Below are positions 1 to 8,835 of a DNA stretch of 64,000 nt, one piece after another. The notes under the pieces were generated by a model. It was not told the DNA's origin. It made no database searches and was given only the letters and a program-made list of their open reading frames with translations. The stretch comes from Fodinicola feengrottensis (GTDB lineage Bacteria; Actinomycetota; Actinomycetes; Mycobacteriales; HKI-0501). The translations under genes and the position numbers were made by a program. The first letter of the stretch is position 1, and the number at the start of each line of letters is the position of its first letter. The stretch lies in assembly GCF_010993775.1 (NCBI RefSeq), contig NZ_WOTO01000045.1, positions 1 through 64,000 on the forward strand, read 5' to 3'.

Positions 1-52
1 ACCAACACACCGACATCACAGGTGTCCGTCTGACCCGCCAGGTCCACGCCGG

Positions 53-1999
53 ATGTCCCTCCACCGCATCACCGGCTCGACCACCGGGGAGGGCCACCGC
101 AACAACCACGTCTGGACGACGCCGCAACCGCACCGCGGTCGCTCGCACACCGCGTCCCAAACCACGTCAACGACAGCCGCCTACGACGCGCGCAACGAAC
201 TCACGTCCACATCCGATGGAACCACTTACAGCTACACCGCCCGCGGCACCCGCGCCAGCATGTCCACCAGCGGCACCGGATCCCCGACCACCAGCTACAC
301 CACCGACGCGTTCGAACGACTGACCTCCATCACCGACACCGGCGGCGGCGCGAACACCAACACCACAGCAGTCACGTACGACAGCCTGAACCGAGCGGCG
401 ACAGTCAACAACGCGCTCGTCGGCTACGACGACCCGACCAACACCCCCGTCACCTTGCCGACCGCCAGCGGCGGAACGTCCACCGTCAACCGCGACCCCG
501 GCGGAAACCCCATCAGCGACCGCCCCGGCACCACCGGCCGACTGCTACTGGCCGACCAACACACCGACATCACAGGTGCGATCGACCCAGCCACCGGATC
601 CCTCACCGGCAGCACCAATTTCGACCCCTTCGGCGTCGCCACCGCCAACTCCGGCACCACACCCGCGGTCGGCTACCAGTCCAGCTGGTCCGCCGACGGC
701 CTCCTCAACACCGCCTCCCGCTGGTACGACCCCACCTCCGGCGGCTTCACCAGCCGTGACACCTGGACCCTCAATCCCACCACAAACTCCACCAACCGCT
801 ACACATACGGCGACGCCAGCCCGCTGAACGGCTCCGACCCCACAGGCCATTGCGGCATCCAATGCATCATTGATGGGGCGGAATCAGACTTCGCAGCCTG
901 GGAAGCTGACCTTGCCGGGGGCGCTGCCGAAGTTGGCGGCGCCGCGCTCGGAGTCGGTGGCCTGCTCGTTGGCGGGGCCATCATCGGCATTGCTGCCATA
1001 GGGTGGTTCTTCGCATTCCCAGCAGAGGCTGCCTACGGCCCTGAGTGCGACCCCTGCAATGGCTACGACTACAGCGTGCTCGACTTCGACCACGGCCCAC
1101 GACGCACGACCTTCGGCGATCCTCCGGGCGGCTACGGAGGAGGCGCCTGGGGCGGATTCGGCAACGGCGGAAGCGGCGGCGCCCCTCACGGCCCACCACC
1201 ACCCCCGCCGCAGTGGCTGATCAACGAATGGCAACTCCTCAAAAACCTCGCCACATCAATCACCCGCGCGCCCCTGACCGAAGCACCCAACACACGCGGC
1301 CAAACCATCAAACTGCTCCCCGGCAGCGAACAACTCCAAAACCAAGCCGGCACCACCACCGACCCCACCAAGACAACCACCTGCAACGCAACCTGCTACA
1401 CCCTCACCAGCCCGAACACCCCTCAGTCGCCACCGGATCCCACCGCCCAACTTGTTCCACCCAAAGGTCCCATCGGCACCGGTGGACCAGGTGATCGCTC
1501 CCGCCTGAAACCACCTGACGGACGGGTTCCAGTTGTAGGTCCAGTTGCGTACGCCTCCCCGTCCGGTGGTCAACCATCCTCGGGTCAACCAGTGGTGACG
1601 AAACGCTACGATTTGGGTGATGGAACCTACTACTATTCAGGCGATGGCTCTATCCGTGACGCCGGCGGACACTTCGTCTCAACAGCTGACGCATCCGGCG
1701 CGGCCGACTCAAGGTATGATCGAGTAACCCTGCGTAACTCGACAAAACAGGCTATCCTCGACGCCCACCCAAAAGATGCCGACGGTAACTATATCGATCC
1801 AAATACATTTCAAATCATTCCCGCGGACGGCCCGTTTCACTTTGGTCATCGGCCCGGCTTTGAATACTGGCGCAATCGAGACATGGCGCGGGCGAACAAC
1901 TGGTCACGTAGTCAGTTCATAGAGTTCGAGAACGACCCGAGCCACTACTGGATCGAAGATCCGTACAATAATATGAGCCATAAGTATGAACAGCCATAG
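53..1999 (+). CDS. Rhs-family polymorphic toxin, C-terminal part with GH-E nuclease tip
   Basis: C-terminal part of an Rhs/YD-repeat toxin. The frame is open to the left edge of the window, so the ATG at 53 is probably not the true start. YD-type repeats cover about residues 40-130. The RHS-associated core runs about 162-266, with DPFG, ASRWYDPTSGGFTSRD and NRYTYGDASPLN-x-DPTGH. After the core comes a Gly/Ala-rich membrane-like stretch (about 296-322) and a proline-rich linker. The last ~60 residues carry FHFGHRPGFEYWR and a W-IEDPYNNMSHKYE tail, which fits the HNH/ENDO VII GH-E toxin family (DNase; family knowledge). The next gene is the expected immunity protein. Delivery mode cannot be read here. 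Confidence 0.8.
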   Translation: MSLHRITGSTTGEGHRNNHVWTTPQPHRGRSHTASQTTSTTAAYDARNELTSTSDGTTYSYTARGTRASMSTSGTGSPTTSYTTDAFERLTSITDTGGGANTNTTAVTYDSLNRAATVNNALVGYDDPTNTPVTLPTASGGTSTVNRDPGGNPISDRPGTTGRLLLADQHTDITGAIDPATGSLTGSTNFDPFGVATANSGTTPAVGYQSSWSADGLLNTASRWYDPTSGGFTSRDTWTLNPTTNSTNRYTYGDASPLNGSDPTGHCGIQCIIDGAESDFAAWEADLAGGAAEVGGAALGVGGLLVGGAIIGIAAIGWFFAFPAEAAYGPECDPCNGYDYSVLDFDHGPRRTTFGDPPGGYGGGAWGGFGNGGSGGAPHGPPPPPPQWLINEWQLLKNLATSITRAPLTEAPNTRGQTIKLLPGSEQLQNQAGTTTDPTKTTTCNATCYTLTSPNTPQSPPDPTAQLVPPKGPIGTGGPGDRSRLKPPDGRVPVVGPVAYASPSGGQPSSGQPVVTKRYDLGDGTYYYSGDGSIRDAGGHFVSTADASGAADSRYDRVTLRNSTKQAILDAHPKDADGNYIDPNTFQIIPADGPFHFGHRPGFEYWRNRDMARANNWSRSQFIEFENDPSHYWIEDPYNNMSHKYEQP

Positions 2000-2007
2000 G
2001 AGTTGAC

Positions 2008-2400
2008 GTGACTGATCGGCAAGGCCGCTCCGAACTGCACTATTGCGCCCTTACCGGGAGCTCTGCGGACGCCGCTATTCTGCTCGACGCAGGCGAGGAT
2101 CCCAACCTGCAGGACAGGGACGGGTTCAGTCCACTGCACCTAGCGGCTCAGCAGCAAAACGTGCCCGTCGCTGTTGTCCTTCTGGACCGTGGAGCATCGG
2201 TAGATGCCGTCAATAAATTCGGGAACACACCACTGGGCGTCGCCGTCTTTTCGTCGCAAGGCCGCGGCGAGATGATAGACCTGCTCCGTAAAGCTGGAGC
2301 GGACCCCCGTAAAGAAAATGCCTCCGGACAAACACCTGTCGGCTTGGCTCACCTGATCGCGAACTACGACGTGGCCCAGTATTTCGAGGACGTCGATTAG
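2008..2400 (+). CDS. Ankyrin-repeat immunity protein for the Rhs toxin
   Basis: Protein of 130 residues made almost wholly of ankyrin repeats. Helix-turn-helix signatures DGFSPLHLAAQQQNVPVAVVLLDRGA and FGNTPLGVAVF are visible, about three to four repeats in all. The GTG start lies 8 bases after the toxin stop, with AGGAG overlapping that stop, so the two are co-translated. Ankyrin proteins are established immunity partners of polymorphic nuclease toxins. The immunity role here is inferred from position and fold, not from a direct match. Confidence 0.8.
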   Translation: MTDRQGRSELHYCALTGSSADAAILLDAGEDPNLQDRDGFSPLHLAAQQQNVPVAVVLLDRGASVDAVNKFGNTPLGVAVFSSQGRGEMIDLLRKAGADPRKENASGQTPVGLAHLIANYDVAQYFEDVD

Positions 2401-2839
2401 ACCGTAACGTCAACACGAGCTGGGTTTCCGTCTCGCCACCAATCAGCCGCATACGCACCCTGCGGGCTCAGTTCTGCTCCGCAGCGGTGGCACTTACCCC
2501 ATCAGCCGCCGACGCAGTTGTTCTGGATGAGGTCGGGAACCTGCTCTCCCGGACAGAGGCGCACGCCCGAGCCGGCAAGGTCTACCGAACCGCGTCATCG
2601 GCACGATCGCCGGCCACGATCTCCGCAACGACGCAACGCCTCCCAGGAGAGACTCGGGATCGACTGCGCGGAACTAGATCGCGGACATCAACAACAGTCG
2701 ATCTCGGCTCTGGCGGCATGATCCTCACAGTGGCCAAGAGGACCCCTCAAGTGTGGCACTGAGGCTCGACGCAAATCAGTCTCCCCGCTCCACCGTGACT
2801 CAGAGTCACGATCTCCAGGAGTGGGGGACCTCGGATTGT

Positions 2840-2861
2840 GTGCCCAGTGTGTGCCCAGAGG
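2840..2861 (+). repeat. 22-bp direct repeat, copy 1
   Basis: A double GTGCCCAG motif (GTGCCCAG-TGT-GTGCCCAGAGG) that matches 3172-3193 at 20 of 22 positions. The two copies lie on either side of the tRNA-Thr fragment, as expected for integrase arm sites or duplication around an att site. Confidence 0.6.
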
Positions 2862-2988
2862 ATCTATAACCAGGCGATACAGCCTGGTACGGGCTGACAC
2901 AGGCAGTTGACTTGAGAGAGCCACCCCGACCCGCGCAGGCTGCACAGACTGGCACTCACGTAGACTCCTCGACAGCACCTGGTACCAC

Positions 2989-3032
2989 GCCGCCTTAGCT
3001 CAGTTGGCCAGAGCGACGCACTCGTAATACGT
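2989..3032 (+). pseudogene. tRNA-Thr(CGU) 5' fragment, probable attachment-site scar
   Basis: The first 44 bases match the acceptor 5' strand (GCCGCCT), the D arm (AGCTCAG...GAGCG) and the anticodon arm with loop CTCGTAA (anticodon CGT) of a threonine tRNA. The last anticodon-stem bases carry one mismatch (TACGT instead of TGCGT). The variable loop, T arm and 3' acceptor strand do not follow. tRNA 3' halves are common integration targets, so an orphan 5' half suggests a recombined att site. Confidence 0.6.
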
Positions 3033-3171
3033 TGCTTGTGGCTTGAACGTTGCTGCGCACGTCTATCGCATCGAACCCTGGCTCGTACGTTGTGGGCTGG
3101 GGTTTCGTCATTTCGTGATCTTCGTTCGAGGTGCTAAAAGCGTGCATGAGTCTGCATGTTGATCAAGTTGC

Positions 3172-3193
3172 GTGCCCAGAGCGTGCCCAGAGG
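3172..3193 (+). repeat. 22-bp direct repeat, copy 2
   Basis: Second copy of the GTGCCCAG double motif (see 2840-2861); two mismatches between copies, 332 bases apart, on the other side of the tRNA fragment. Confidence 0.6.
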
Positions 3194-3550
3194 TGTTCGA
3201 ACCCGCGTCGGCGCTCGGCGTGGTCGGTCGTTGTTGGCTGCGCGCCGCGTTGAGAAACCATCCTGAGGCTGTCACTCTGGGCAACAGGAGGCCCAGTTCG
3301 TCTTCCGCTCTGGGCTCCTGCTGGCCAGCGCCTCGTCGCCGGCAGCCACCCTTGGCGAACAAGGGCATCAGCCTCTGGCCTCGTGGCCGAACGACTGGAG
3401 TGTCATCGGCCAGTCAGTTCGATCGACGCTGATTGGTCATGATCGGGAACACACTCGACGTATTCTAGGCGCCTGCTGAGGGGGTATCCCATCACCGCTT
3501 ATGAGAGAGAGCTACACGACCTCGGATACCTCGGCCCGATATCAGTTGGG

Positions 3551-4444
3551 TTGATTGATCAGCTGGTTTGGCAGGAGGTTCAGCGATTTCCCGTGCTCCG
3601 GCCACCAGGCGGGTGGCAGCCGGCGGTCAGGGAGGACCTGCTCCACAGCTTTCTCGTCGAACGTCTGGACGGCCTTGTGGCCACGCTGCTGGCGCAAGTC
3701 AGCGACGACGCTGCGCTGGGCAGATACTTACGTGTGTCGATCCGACATTGGCTGATCGATCGGGCACGTAAGTCACGTCTCGGATCGTTGCGGCGAACTC
3801 TCGAGGATGTGTTGTCGAAGGACGACCGCATTGAGAAGGTTCCGGCTCATGAGCCGGGTGCCGGACGATGGCGGATGGTGGGCACGTCGGACCCACCGTG
3901 GTCCGGAAGGACCGATGATCTTGTTGTCGCAGCGCGGATGGTGCGCAGTGTGCGGATTCCGAAGTGGTCGGGCGAGTCCCGAGCACCGGTTGCGGACCGA
4001 GCGTCATTAGGGTCTGTTGCCGTCGCAGTCCTCTCTGCGGCATCTGGAAGCTTGGAGATCGGGCAGCTGACGGTCGTGTTCGCTCGGCGGTTTCCGGTGG
4101 TTCTGGACCCGATCGAGATGTCTCTGACCGATGAATCAGTTGGCGAGTTGACCGCAGATGTCCTCTCTCCGGAGGAACAACTTATCGCTGCCGAGGATGA
4201 GGCAGATGCCGCCGCGACCGCTCTTTCCATCGTGGGCATGCTGTCGCCGTTACAGCGTCTGCTCGTGCCGCACCTGGAGAATGCCGAGGAGGTGCGGCGG
4301 CTTGTCGGCTGCGGGCGAAGCCAGGCATATCACCAGATGAGGTGTCTTAAAGAGAGGCTGGCTGAACTCGTGGGGGAGGGCGATGACGTGCGCGCAGTGG
4401 GGCTGGAGGTGATCCGGTTGTGTGGTGTCATCGAAGTGAAATGA
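3551..4444 (+). CDS. Sigma-70-like transcription factor
   Basis: A 297-residue protein with a sigma-region-2-like N terminus (about 28-80: LLHSFLVERLDGLV, then YLRVSIRHWLIDRARKS, where WLIDRAR resembles the region 2.4 helix). The C terminus has a region-4-like HTH (about 233-275: LSPLQRLLVPHL...VGCGRSQAYHQMRCLKERL). The TTG start has no strong Shine-Dalgarno. The same frame is open upstream to a stop at 3467 without ATG or GTG, and that stretch reads like protein (Y-E-R-E-L-H-D-L-G-Y), so a CTG start near 3476 is possible. It opens a same-strand set with the HTH and ImmA genes. Divergence from standard sigma factors is large, so function is inferred. Confidence 0.6.
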   Translation: MIDQLVWQEVQRFPVLRPPGGWQPAVREDLLHSFLVERLDGLVATLLAQVSDDAALGRYLRVSIRHWLIDRARKSRLGSLRRTLEDVLSKDDRIEKVPAHEPGAGRWRMVGTSDPPWSGRTDDLVVAARMVRSVRIPKWSGESRAPVADRASLGSVAVAVLSAASGSLEIGQLTVVFARRFPVVLDPIEMSLTDESVGELTADVLSPEEQLIAAEDEADAAATALSIVGMLSPLQRLLVPHLENAEEVRRLVGCGRSQAYHQMRCLKERLAELVGEGDDVRAVGLEVIRLCGVIEVK

Positions 4445-4540
4445 GCATGCTGTACGTAGACGCCGGACGAGTCCGGAGCTGCGTCGTCAAGCTGAAACTG
4501 AAACGTCAACTTACCTGGTTGACGATTGCGGGAGGACATC

Positions 4541-5507
4541 ATGAGTGACCGCCCCATGTCGCAGCGGCTTCTTGACCTCACACGCCAGGCCCGAGGACCG
4601 CAGGCATTGACGCGCGAAGGGCTCCGGCGCCGCTTCGGCGAACCCAACGAGTTGAAGATCGAGGTCGGCCAGGTATGGCGGTCAAACTGGGGCGACATCA
4701 GCCTTCTCGTTCTTGTCGTGGCTCTCTGTGAGGACGGGGTGATGGGAGCGCCAGTGACGGTTGATCCGCCTGTCGAGGACGACAACTGCTTGGTGTTGGA
4801 TAGGGGCTCGGCAGTGTTTGGCGTTGAATCCACCCTTTGGGTTGACCAGCTCGGGCCTCTGCCGTTACGCGTCCTGGAACGCCCGATCGATATCTGGTCT
4901 ATTGACATTGTCCGGTGGACAGCCGCCATCTGGAAATCGCCTGACCAGGTGCCTCCAGCGGGTACGCGGCGCGGTGAAGGTACTCACTCACCGTTGGATC
5001 CGGCCGCAGCGTTTCGCGCGCGCTGACTTGGAAGATGACCTTGTATATCTCCGGAATGCGCCGGCACTTCCCATAGCAATTAGCGATCGGCCGGCGGTCC
5101 CCTTGGGTCGGTTGCTCGGCAAATCACTCGATCTCGCGAGTTTGGTTACAGCGCTTGGAATCCCTCAGCACGAGGTGATGGCTCTTCTGGGCGGCAAGAA
5201 GCCTTTGACGCCGGCCATGGTTGGATCAGTCGCTGATGTGACAGGCCTGTCAGCCCAGAAAGTCGCGGAAGCCGTGCTGCCGCTCCCTTCTGGGCTAGTG
5301 GCAGAGATCGACCACCCTCGATGGAGATCGGTCTGGAAGACGTGGGCCGACCAATCAGGTGTCGACGAAGCCGCTGTGAGGATCGAAGCAGGATATGGGG
5401 CGTTCGTGATGGCCGCGCGGCAAACCGGAGGGCAGGCACCAGATTGGGGAGCTCGCCTTCGGCATGTGGTGGAGCATCGAGTCGGTCGCGCCGATGAGGA
5501 CTCGTAG
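4541..5507 (+). CDS. PemK/MazF-like N-domain with C-terminal HTH, frameshifted
   Basis: ATG at 4541 follows GGAGG at 4531-4535. Residues about 40-115 (IEVGQVWR...LVLVVALCED...APVTVDPP...VLDRGS) resemble the PemK/MazF-type barrel. The frame stops at 5026, but the protein continues in the next frame from ADLEDDLVYLRNAP to a C-terminal HTH-like part (LGRLLGKSLDLASLVTALGIPQHEVMALLGGKK). The shift falls in a CGCGCGCGC run near 5015. The C-terminal part looks like the regulator that usually precedes an ImmA/IrrE peptidase. The end overlaps the ImmA start by 14 bases. Alternatively these are two overlapping genes, the second starting near GTG 4974. Confidence 0.55.
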
Positions 5508-6543
5508 TGTTGGCCAATACACCCTGGAGGCCCAGACACAAGCAGAGGCGATGCTGGCTTTCCTTGAGCGTGACCGGCCGGGCGTTACTAGCCGTCTGCG
5601 GTATGCGGCAGTCAGCGAACTAGAAACCTGGCCTGACGTCTGCGTGGAGATGGTGGACGAGTCGGTTGGGGAAGACCGCTGTTCCGTCGCGGGTAGTTAC
5701 CACCCGGCGCCGCCACCGCCGACCCTGCGCGTTGGCCGCGCCGCGTCGCACCGCCGCCGAGGCTTCACAGCCCTGCATGAGCTCGGGCATCATCTCCAAC
5801 AAACAGACCCGTTGCTTGGGGAGCGCACATTTGAGTATTCGGATCCGAATCAGTTCCAGGAGGAAGCGTGTGATGCCTTCGCTGCGCATGTACTACTCGC
5901 GGACGAAGAACTACGAGGGCTGATTGGCGCGCGTGGGCCCACCGCACAGGACGTAGTTGAGATCTTCAGCCGCACGCAAGCATCCCGAGAAGCATGCTGT
6001 GTGTGGGCCGCGCAACGACTCGCCGGAGCCGGCGCCGTCGTTCTCCTCGATGGTCGCGGGACCGTGTTGTTTGCCGCAGCGCGGACCTTTGTCCCTCCCG
6101 CGCGCCGCTCGGATCAGTCCGGCACACCGCTGATCGAGGCCGCTCTGCTCAGCGGCCGAACAGCGCGCCGCGACCGCACGTTCGTGTCGTATCGCAACGG
6201 GAGTACCAGCGACGACTTGTACGGGGACGCGGTCTGGTGTGACGTCCAGTATTTGATTGCTGTGTTGGCGTTGGACAATGCCGGCTGGCACTCCTTCGCC
6301 CCCTCTCGGCCGTTCTCCGGTACGCCAGGATCCCCGCGTTGGTGGACCTGCGCGACCTGCGACGAGGGCTTCAAGGTGGCTGGTCCGCCGTGTGTCACCT
6401 GCCGGCAGCCGGAATGTCAGGATGGCCATTGCGGATGTACGACAACCCGTATGCAAAATGACCGTCGATGCAACAGCTGTTTCCTTGTACTGGCGCCGAC
6501 TCGTTTCGAGGGCAGCAGCTTAGCCTGCCTCGATTGTGCTTGA
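5494..6543 (+). CDS. ImmA/IrrE-family metallopeptidase with C-terminal zinc ribbon
   Basis: The zinc-protease motif HELGH sits at about residues 95-99, followed about 30 residues on by the third-ligand region EEACDAFAAHVLL. This is typical of ImmA/IrrE peptidases, which cleave XRE-type repressors (family knowledge). The C-terminal ~70 residues are Cys-rich (CATCDEGF, CVTCRQPEC, CNSC, CLDC), an unusual double zinc-ribbon addition. The ATG at 5494 overlaps the upstream gene by 14 bases and implies coupling; an ATG at 5464 is an alternative. The partner HTH gene just upstream is its likely substrate, and the CBASS genes lie just downstream. This suggests damage- or infection-triggered control, which is inference. 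Confidence 0.8.
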   Translation: MRTRSVGQYTLEAQTQAEAMLAFLERDRPGVTSRLRYAAVSELETWPDVCVEMVDESVGEDRCSVAGSYHPAPPPPTLRVGRAASHRRRGFTALHELGHHLQQTDPLLGERTFEYSDPNQFQEEACDAFAAHVLLADEELRGLIGARGPTAQDVVEIFSRTQASREACCVWAAQRLAGAGAVVLLDGRGTVLFAAARTFVPPARRSDQSGTPLIEAALLSGRTARRDRTFVSYRNGSTSDDLYGDAVWCDVQYLIAVLALDNAGWHSFAPSRPFSGTPGSPRWWTCATCDEGFKVAGPPCVTCRQPECQDGHCGCTTTRMQNDRRCNSCFLVLAPTRFEGSSLACLDCA

Positions 6544-6695
6544 AACTACGGATGACTTACGGTCGCGCCAAGACCGGACAATCACGCAGGTATGTCGTCA
6601 GTCTGTAGTGAGCGGTTGAAAAGGTCGCTCCGCGCAGCATTTTGATGCGCGCCATAGCGGGCGACCTCCAGCCCTGACATCCGAAGGCGAACCAT

Positions 6696-7725
6696 ATGAC
6701 CAGCCACACCGAGGACATCCTCAATTACGTGCGAGCCCAGATCGACGCTCACCCTGAGGCGGTGGCCGAAGCCCGCCAACGACTCGAACTCACTCGTAAG
6801 ATCGCGCTCCGATTCCCAGGCGCGAACCGAACATATGCTAGCGGCTCCCTGCCGCAACACACCTTCATCCACCCGGTCGGTGACGGCGATGGTGGTTTGG
6901 TGCTAGATCGACGGTATTACCCGAAACTCGGTCCGGATGGAGACGGCGAAACACCTCAGACGATCATTCCAGATTTATGTTCCCATCTCGGCCCCGAGAT
7001 CCGAGAGAGGTCCCCAGGTGCTCGATGCGGCAAGTCCAAGCGCGGGCCGAAAATTTCCTTCGGCGAGCCGGTCGACGGCCAGGACCCCACAGTCGACCTC
7101 GTCCTTGCTCTCACCCGCAAGGACGGAACGGGCCTATGGATTCCGAACTTGAATACCAATCGTTGGGAGGCATCCGATCCAGAGCGGCACATTGAGCTGT
7201 TCATTTCAGGGAGGCCAGTCGCTTCGGCGCACTCGCCGACGCGTGATCCGCTTGCTGAAGGCATGGAACAAGCAGTATGCGAGCCCAGCCTTCTCATCAC
7301 ATAATTTGACCGTGTGGGCCTGGGAGTTTGTGCAGAGCGGCACCGGCTTGGCCCGCGCTTTCAGCACGGTACTGTCCGACGCCGCCGAGCGGGTCAGTTC
7401 CGGTGCCGCGACGACAGATCCGGCCGGGGTGTCACCAAACGTTCGTCTCCTTCAATCGCGCAATGTGGCCGTCAAGCGTCTGCGCGTCGCAGCTGATGGG
7501 CTAGCCATGGCGCTTAGGCACGACGATGACCGTGACGCGGTCAGTTCTGGCTTGTCGAAGGTCTTCTTCAAGTATCTTGACGACCCGGCCGCTGTTGGTG
7601 TTGAGCGGGCGGTAGCCGCCCTACGGAGGAACAAACCGATCTCGACCGCGTTGCTAGGCCTCGCCGGCACGTCGGCGGTCGTGCGACCGACCCGCGCATA
7701 CGGTGAATCACGGTACGACCGGTGA
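6696..7725 (+). CDS. CD-NTase (cGAS/DncV-like nucleotidyltransferase), frameshifted
   Basis: N-terminal catalytic core: the GS motif at residues 50-51 (YASGSLPQHTFI), an Asp pair in DGDGG (63/65) and a third Asp in PTVDLVLAL (134), fitting the CD-NTase pattern G-S-x(n)-[DE]-x-[DE]...D. The first frame ends at 7304. The conserved C-terminal half (RRVIRLLKAWNKQY, then SPNVRLLQSRNVAVKRLRVAA) continues in the next frame to 7725, so one indel lies near 7195-7215. The stop overlaps the E2-like gene as GTGA. CD-NTases make cyclic oligonucleotide messengers that switch on CBASS effectors. If the frameshift is real, the system is dead; a sequencing error is more likely. Confidence 0.75.
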
Positions 7726-8201
7726 GTCGAGGAGGCATCAGGTGGCGGCCGCAGGCTTGGTACGCCGCGCCGGCGGCGCGCATCCTCTTCCAGAGGCAAC
7801 TCGCAGCCACTACTTTGTCTGTCCGCCCGGTACGCCCACCGCGGCACCATCGGGGCGGATTCGCGCTCGCCGTCGAGCTACGAGTCGATCACCTGCCTGA
7901 ACAGACCATCACCATCGTCTTCAGCCCTCTTGCGCCGCTCGCTCCATCCGTCTATACCACCGGCCCTGCCGATTCTCCCCACCGATACCGGGACGGCACG
8001 CTGTGCATGTGGCATCCAGACGACGACCCTTCCAGTCTCCGCTGGACCCAGAGAGACGGTGGAACCAGTCTGCTGGGACACGTCATCGCCCACCTGCTGC
8101 GAGAACAGTGGTGGCGTCGTACGGGTGAGTGGCCCGGAGAAGAGTACCCACACCTACAAGCCGGTATGGCTGCACCCGACGAGTGGCTAAACGCAGCGTG
8201 A
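7722..8201 (+). CDS. Stand-alone E2-like (ubiquitin-conjugating fold) CBASS protein
   Basis: A 159-residue protein with HRYRDGTLCMW at 87-97 (candidate catalytic Cys95) and a W-RRTGEWPGEEYPH tail at about 131-144. These match the prokaryotic E2 family found in CBASS operons (LC-x-[YW] core; TG-W-G-x-E-x-x-H end). No E1 or JAB gene is present, so this resembles the short type II CBASS arrangement in which the E2-like protein alone primes or conjugates the CD-NTase (established for related systems). GTG start in a GTGA overlap with the CD-NTase stop shows coupling. Confidence 0.75.
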   Translation: MSRGGIRWRPQAWYAAPAARILFQRQLAATTLSVRPVRPPRHHRGGFALAVELRVDHLPEQTITIVFSPLAPLAPSVYTTGPADSPHRYRDGTLCMWHPDDDPSSLRWTQRDGGTSLLGHVIAHLLREQWWRRTGEWPGEEYPHLQAGMAAPDEWLNAA

Positions 8202-8211
8202 GGACCGACTC

Positions 8212-8835
8212 ATGATCGTCTTACTCACTCTGTCCGCTGGACACGGGGCATCGCTCGGCGCCGAGGCCGTCGGACTCGTTGGCAATCCAAGGGCGGCGCT
8301 TCCAGACACCCCGGCCACTGGAACGAACCTGCTGTTGGCGACCGTACTGTCTGGAGCGGTTCTCGCCGCGCTCATCACCGCTGGCATCAACATCTGGCTC
8401 GCGCGACGAAAAGGCCGCGAGGAAGAACGCAGTCGCATCCGCTCAGCCTTCGCCGAAGCCTTCGCCGCCTATAGTGCCTACAAAGAGTTTCCCTATGCCA
8501 TCCACCGACGCCGCGCCGATGTGCCCGCCGAGGAACGCGTCCGACTGTCCGAGCAACTCCGACAAATTCAGGCCGATATTGCCTATCACCTCGCCTGGAC
8601 TGCCGCGGAGTCACTCATCGTCGGCGCGGCGTACGCCAGCCTTGCCAAGCAGTTGCGCGCGACAGCCGGCCGCGCCATGCACGACGCGTGGATAGCTCCG
8701 CCTATCAGCTCCGACCAGGAAATGAACATTCCACCCGCCATCGTCGACCTCAGCTCGCTCCGGCCAGCCGAGGATGCGTACATAGAGGCCGTCTGCGAAC
8801 ATCTCGCTCAACTAGCGCCATGGTGGGCTAAGTAA
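8212..8835 (+). CDS. Single-TM protein, candidate CBASS effector
   Basis: A 207-residue protein not recognised by family. It has one clear membrane helix at about 42-63 (LLLATVLSGAVLAALITAGINIWLA) followed by a positive RRKGREEERSR stop-transfer region and a mostly helical cytosolic domain (about 75-200). A weaker hydrophobic stretch lies at about 130-150. GAGG lies 8 bases before the ATG, and the start is 10 bases after the E2-like stop, so it belongs to the operon. CBASS operons normally end or begin with a cell-killing effector and no other effector is present. A membrane-disrupting role is inferred only from position and topology. Confidence 0.6.
   Translation: MIVLLTLSAGHGASLGAEAVGLVGNPRAALPDTPATGTNLLLATVLSGAVLAALITAGINIWLARRKGREEERSRIRSAFAEAFAAYSAYKEFPYAIHRRRADVPAEERVRLSEQLRQIQADIAYHLAWTAAESLIVGAAYASLAKQLRATAGRAMHDAWIAPPISSDQEMNIPPAIVDLSSLRPAEDAYIEAVCEHLAQLAPWWAK

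Larger units (their letters stand above)
2401..3550 (+). other. Non-coding stretch with integration-scar features
   Basis: No convincing gene is seen in 1150 bases. Short open frames here lack a Shine-Dalgarno sequence and any recognisable motif. It holds the 5' half of a tRNA-Thr gene at 2989-3032 and a 22-bp imperfect direct repeat on either side (2840-2861, 3172-3193). This suggests a former site-specific integration site. Confidence 0.5.

Noticed and set aside
2989..3090. Complete tRNA-Thr gene
   Set aside because: The T arm and 3' acceptor strand are absent and the sequence after the anticodon stem cannot pair.
2840..3193. Repeated GTGCCCAG motifs as a CRISPR-like array
   Set aside because: Only two double motifs, with no regular spacers and a tRNA fragment between them; no cas genes in the window.
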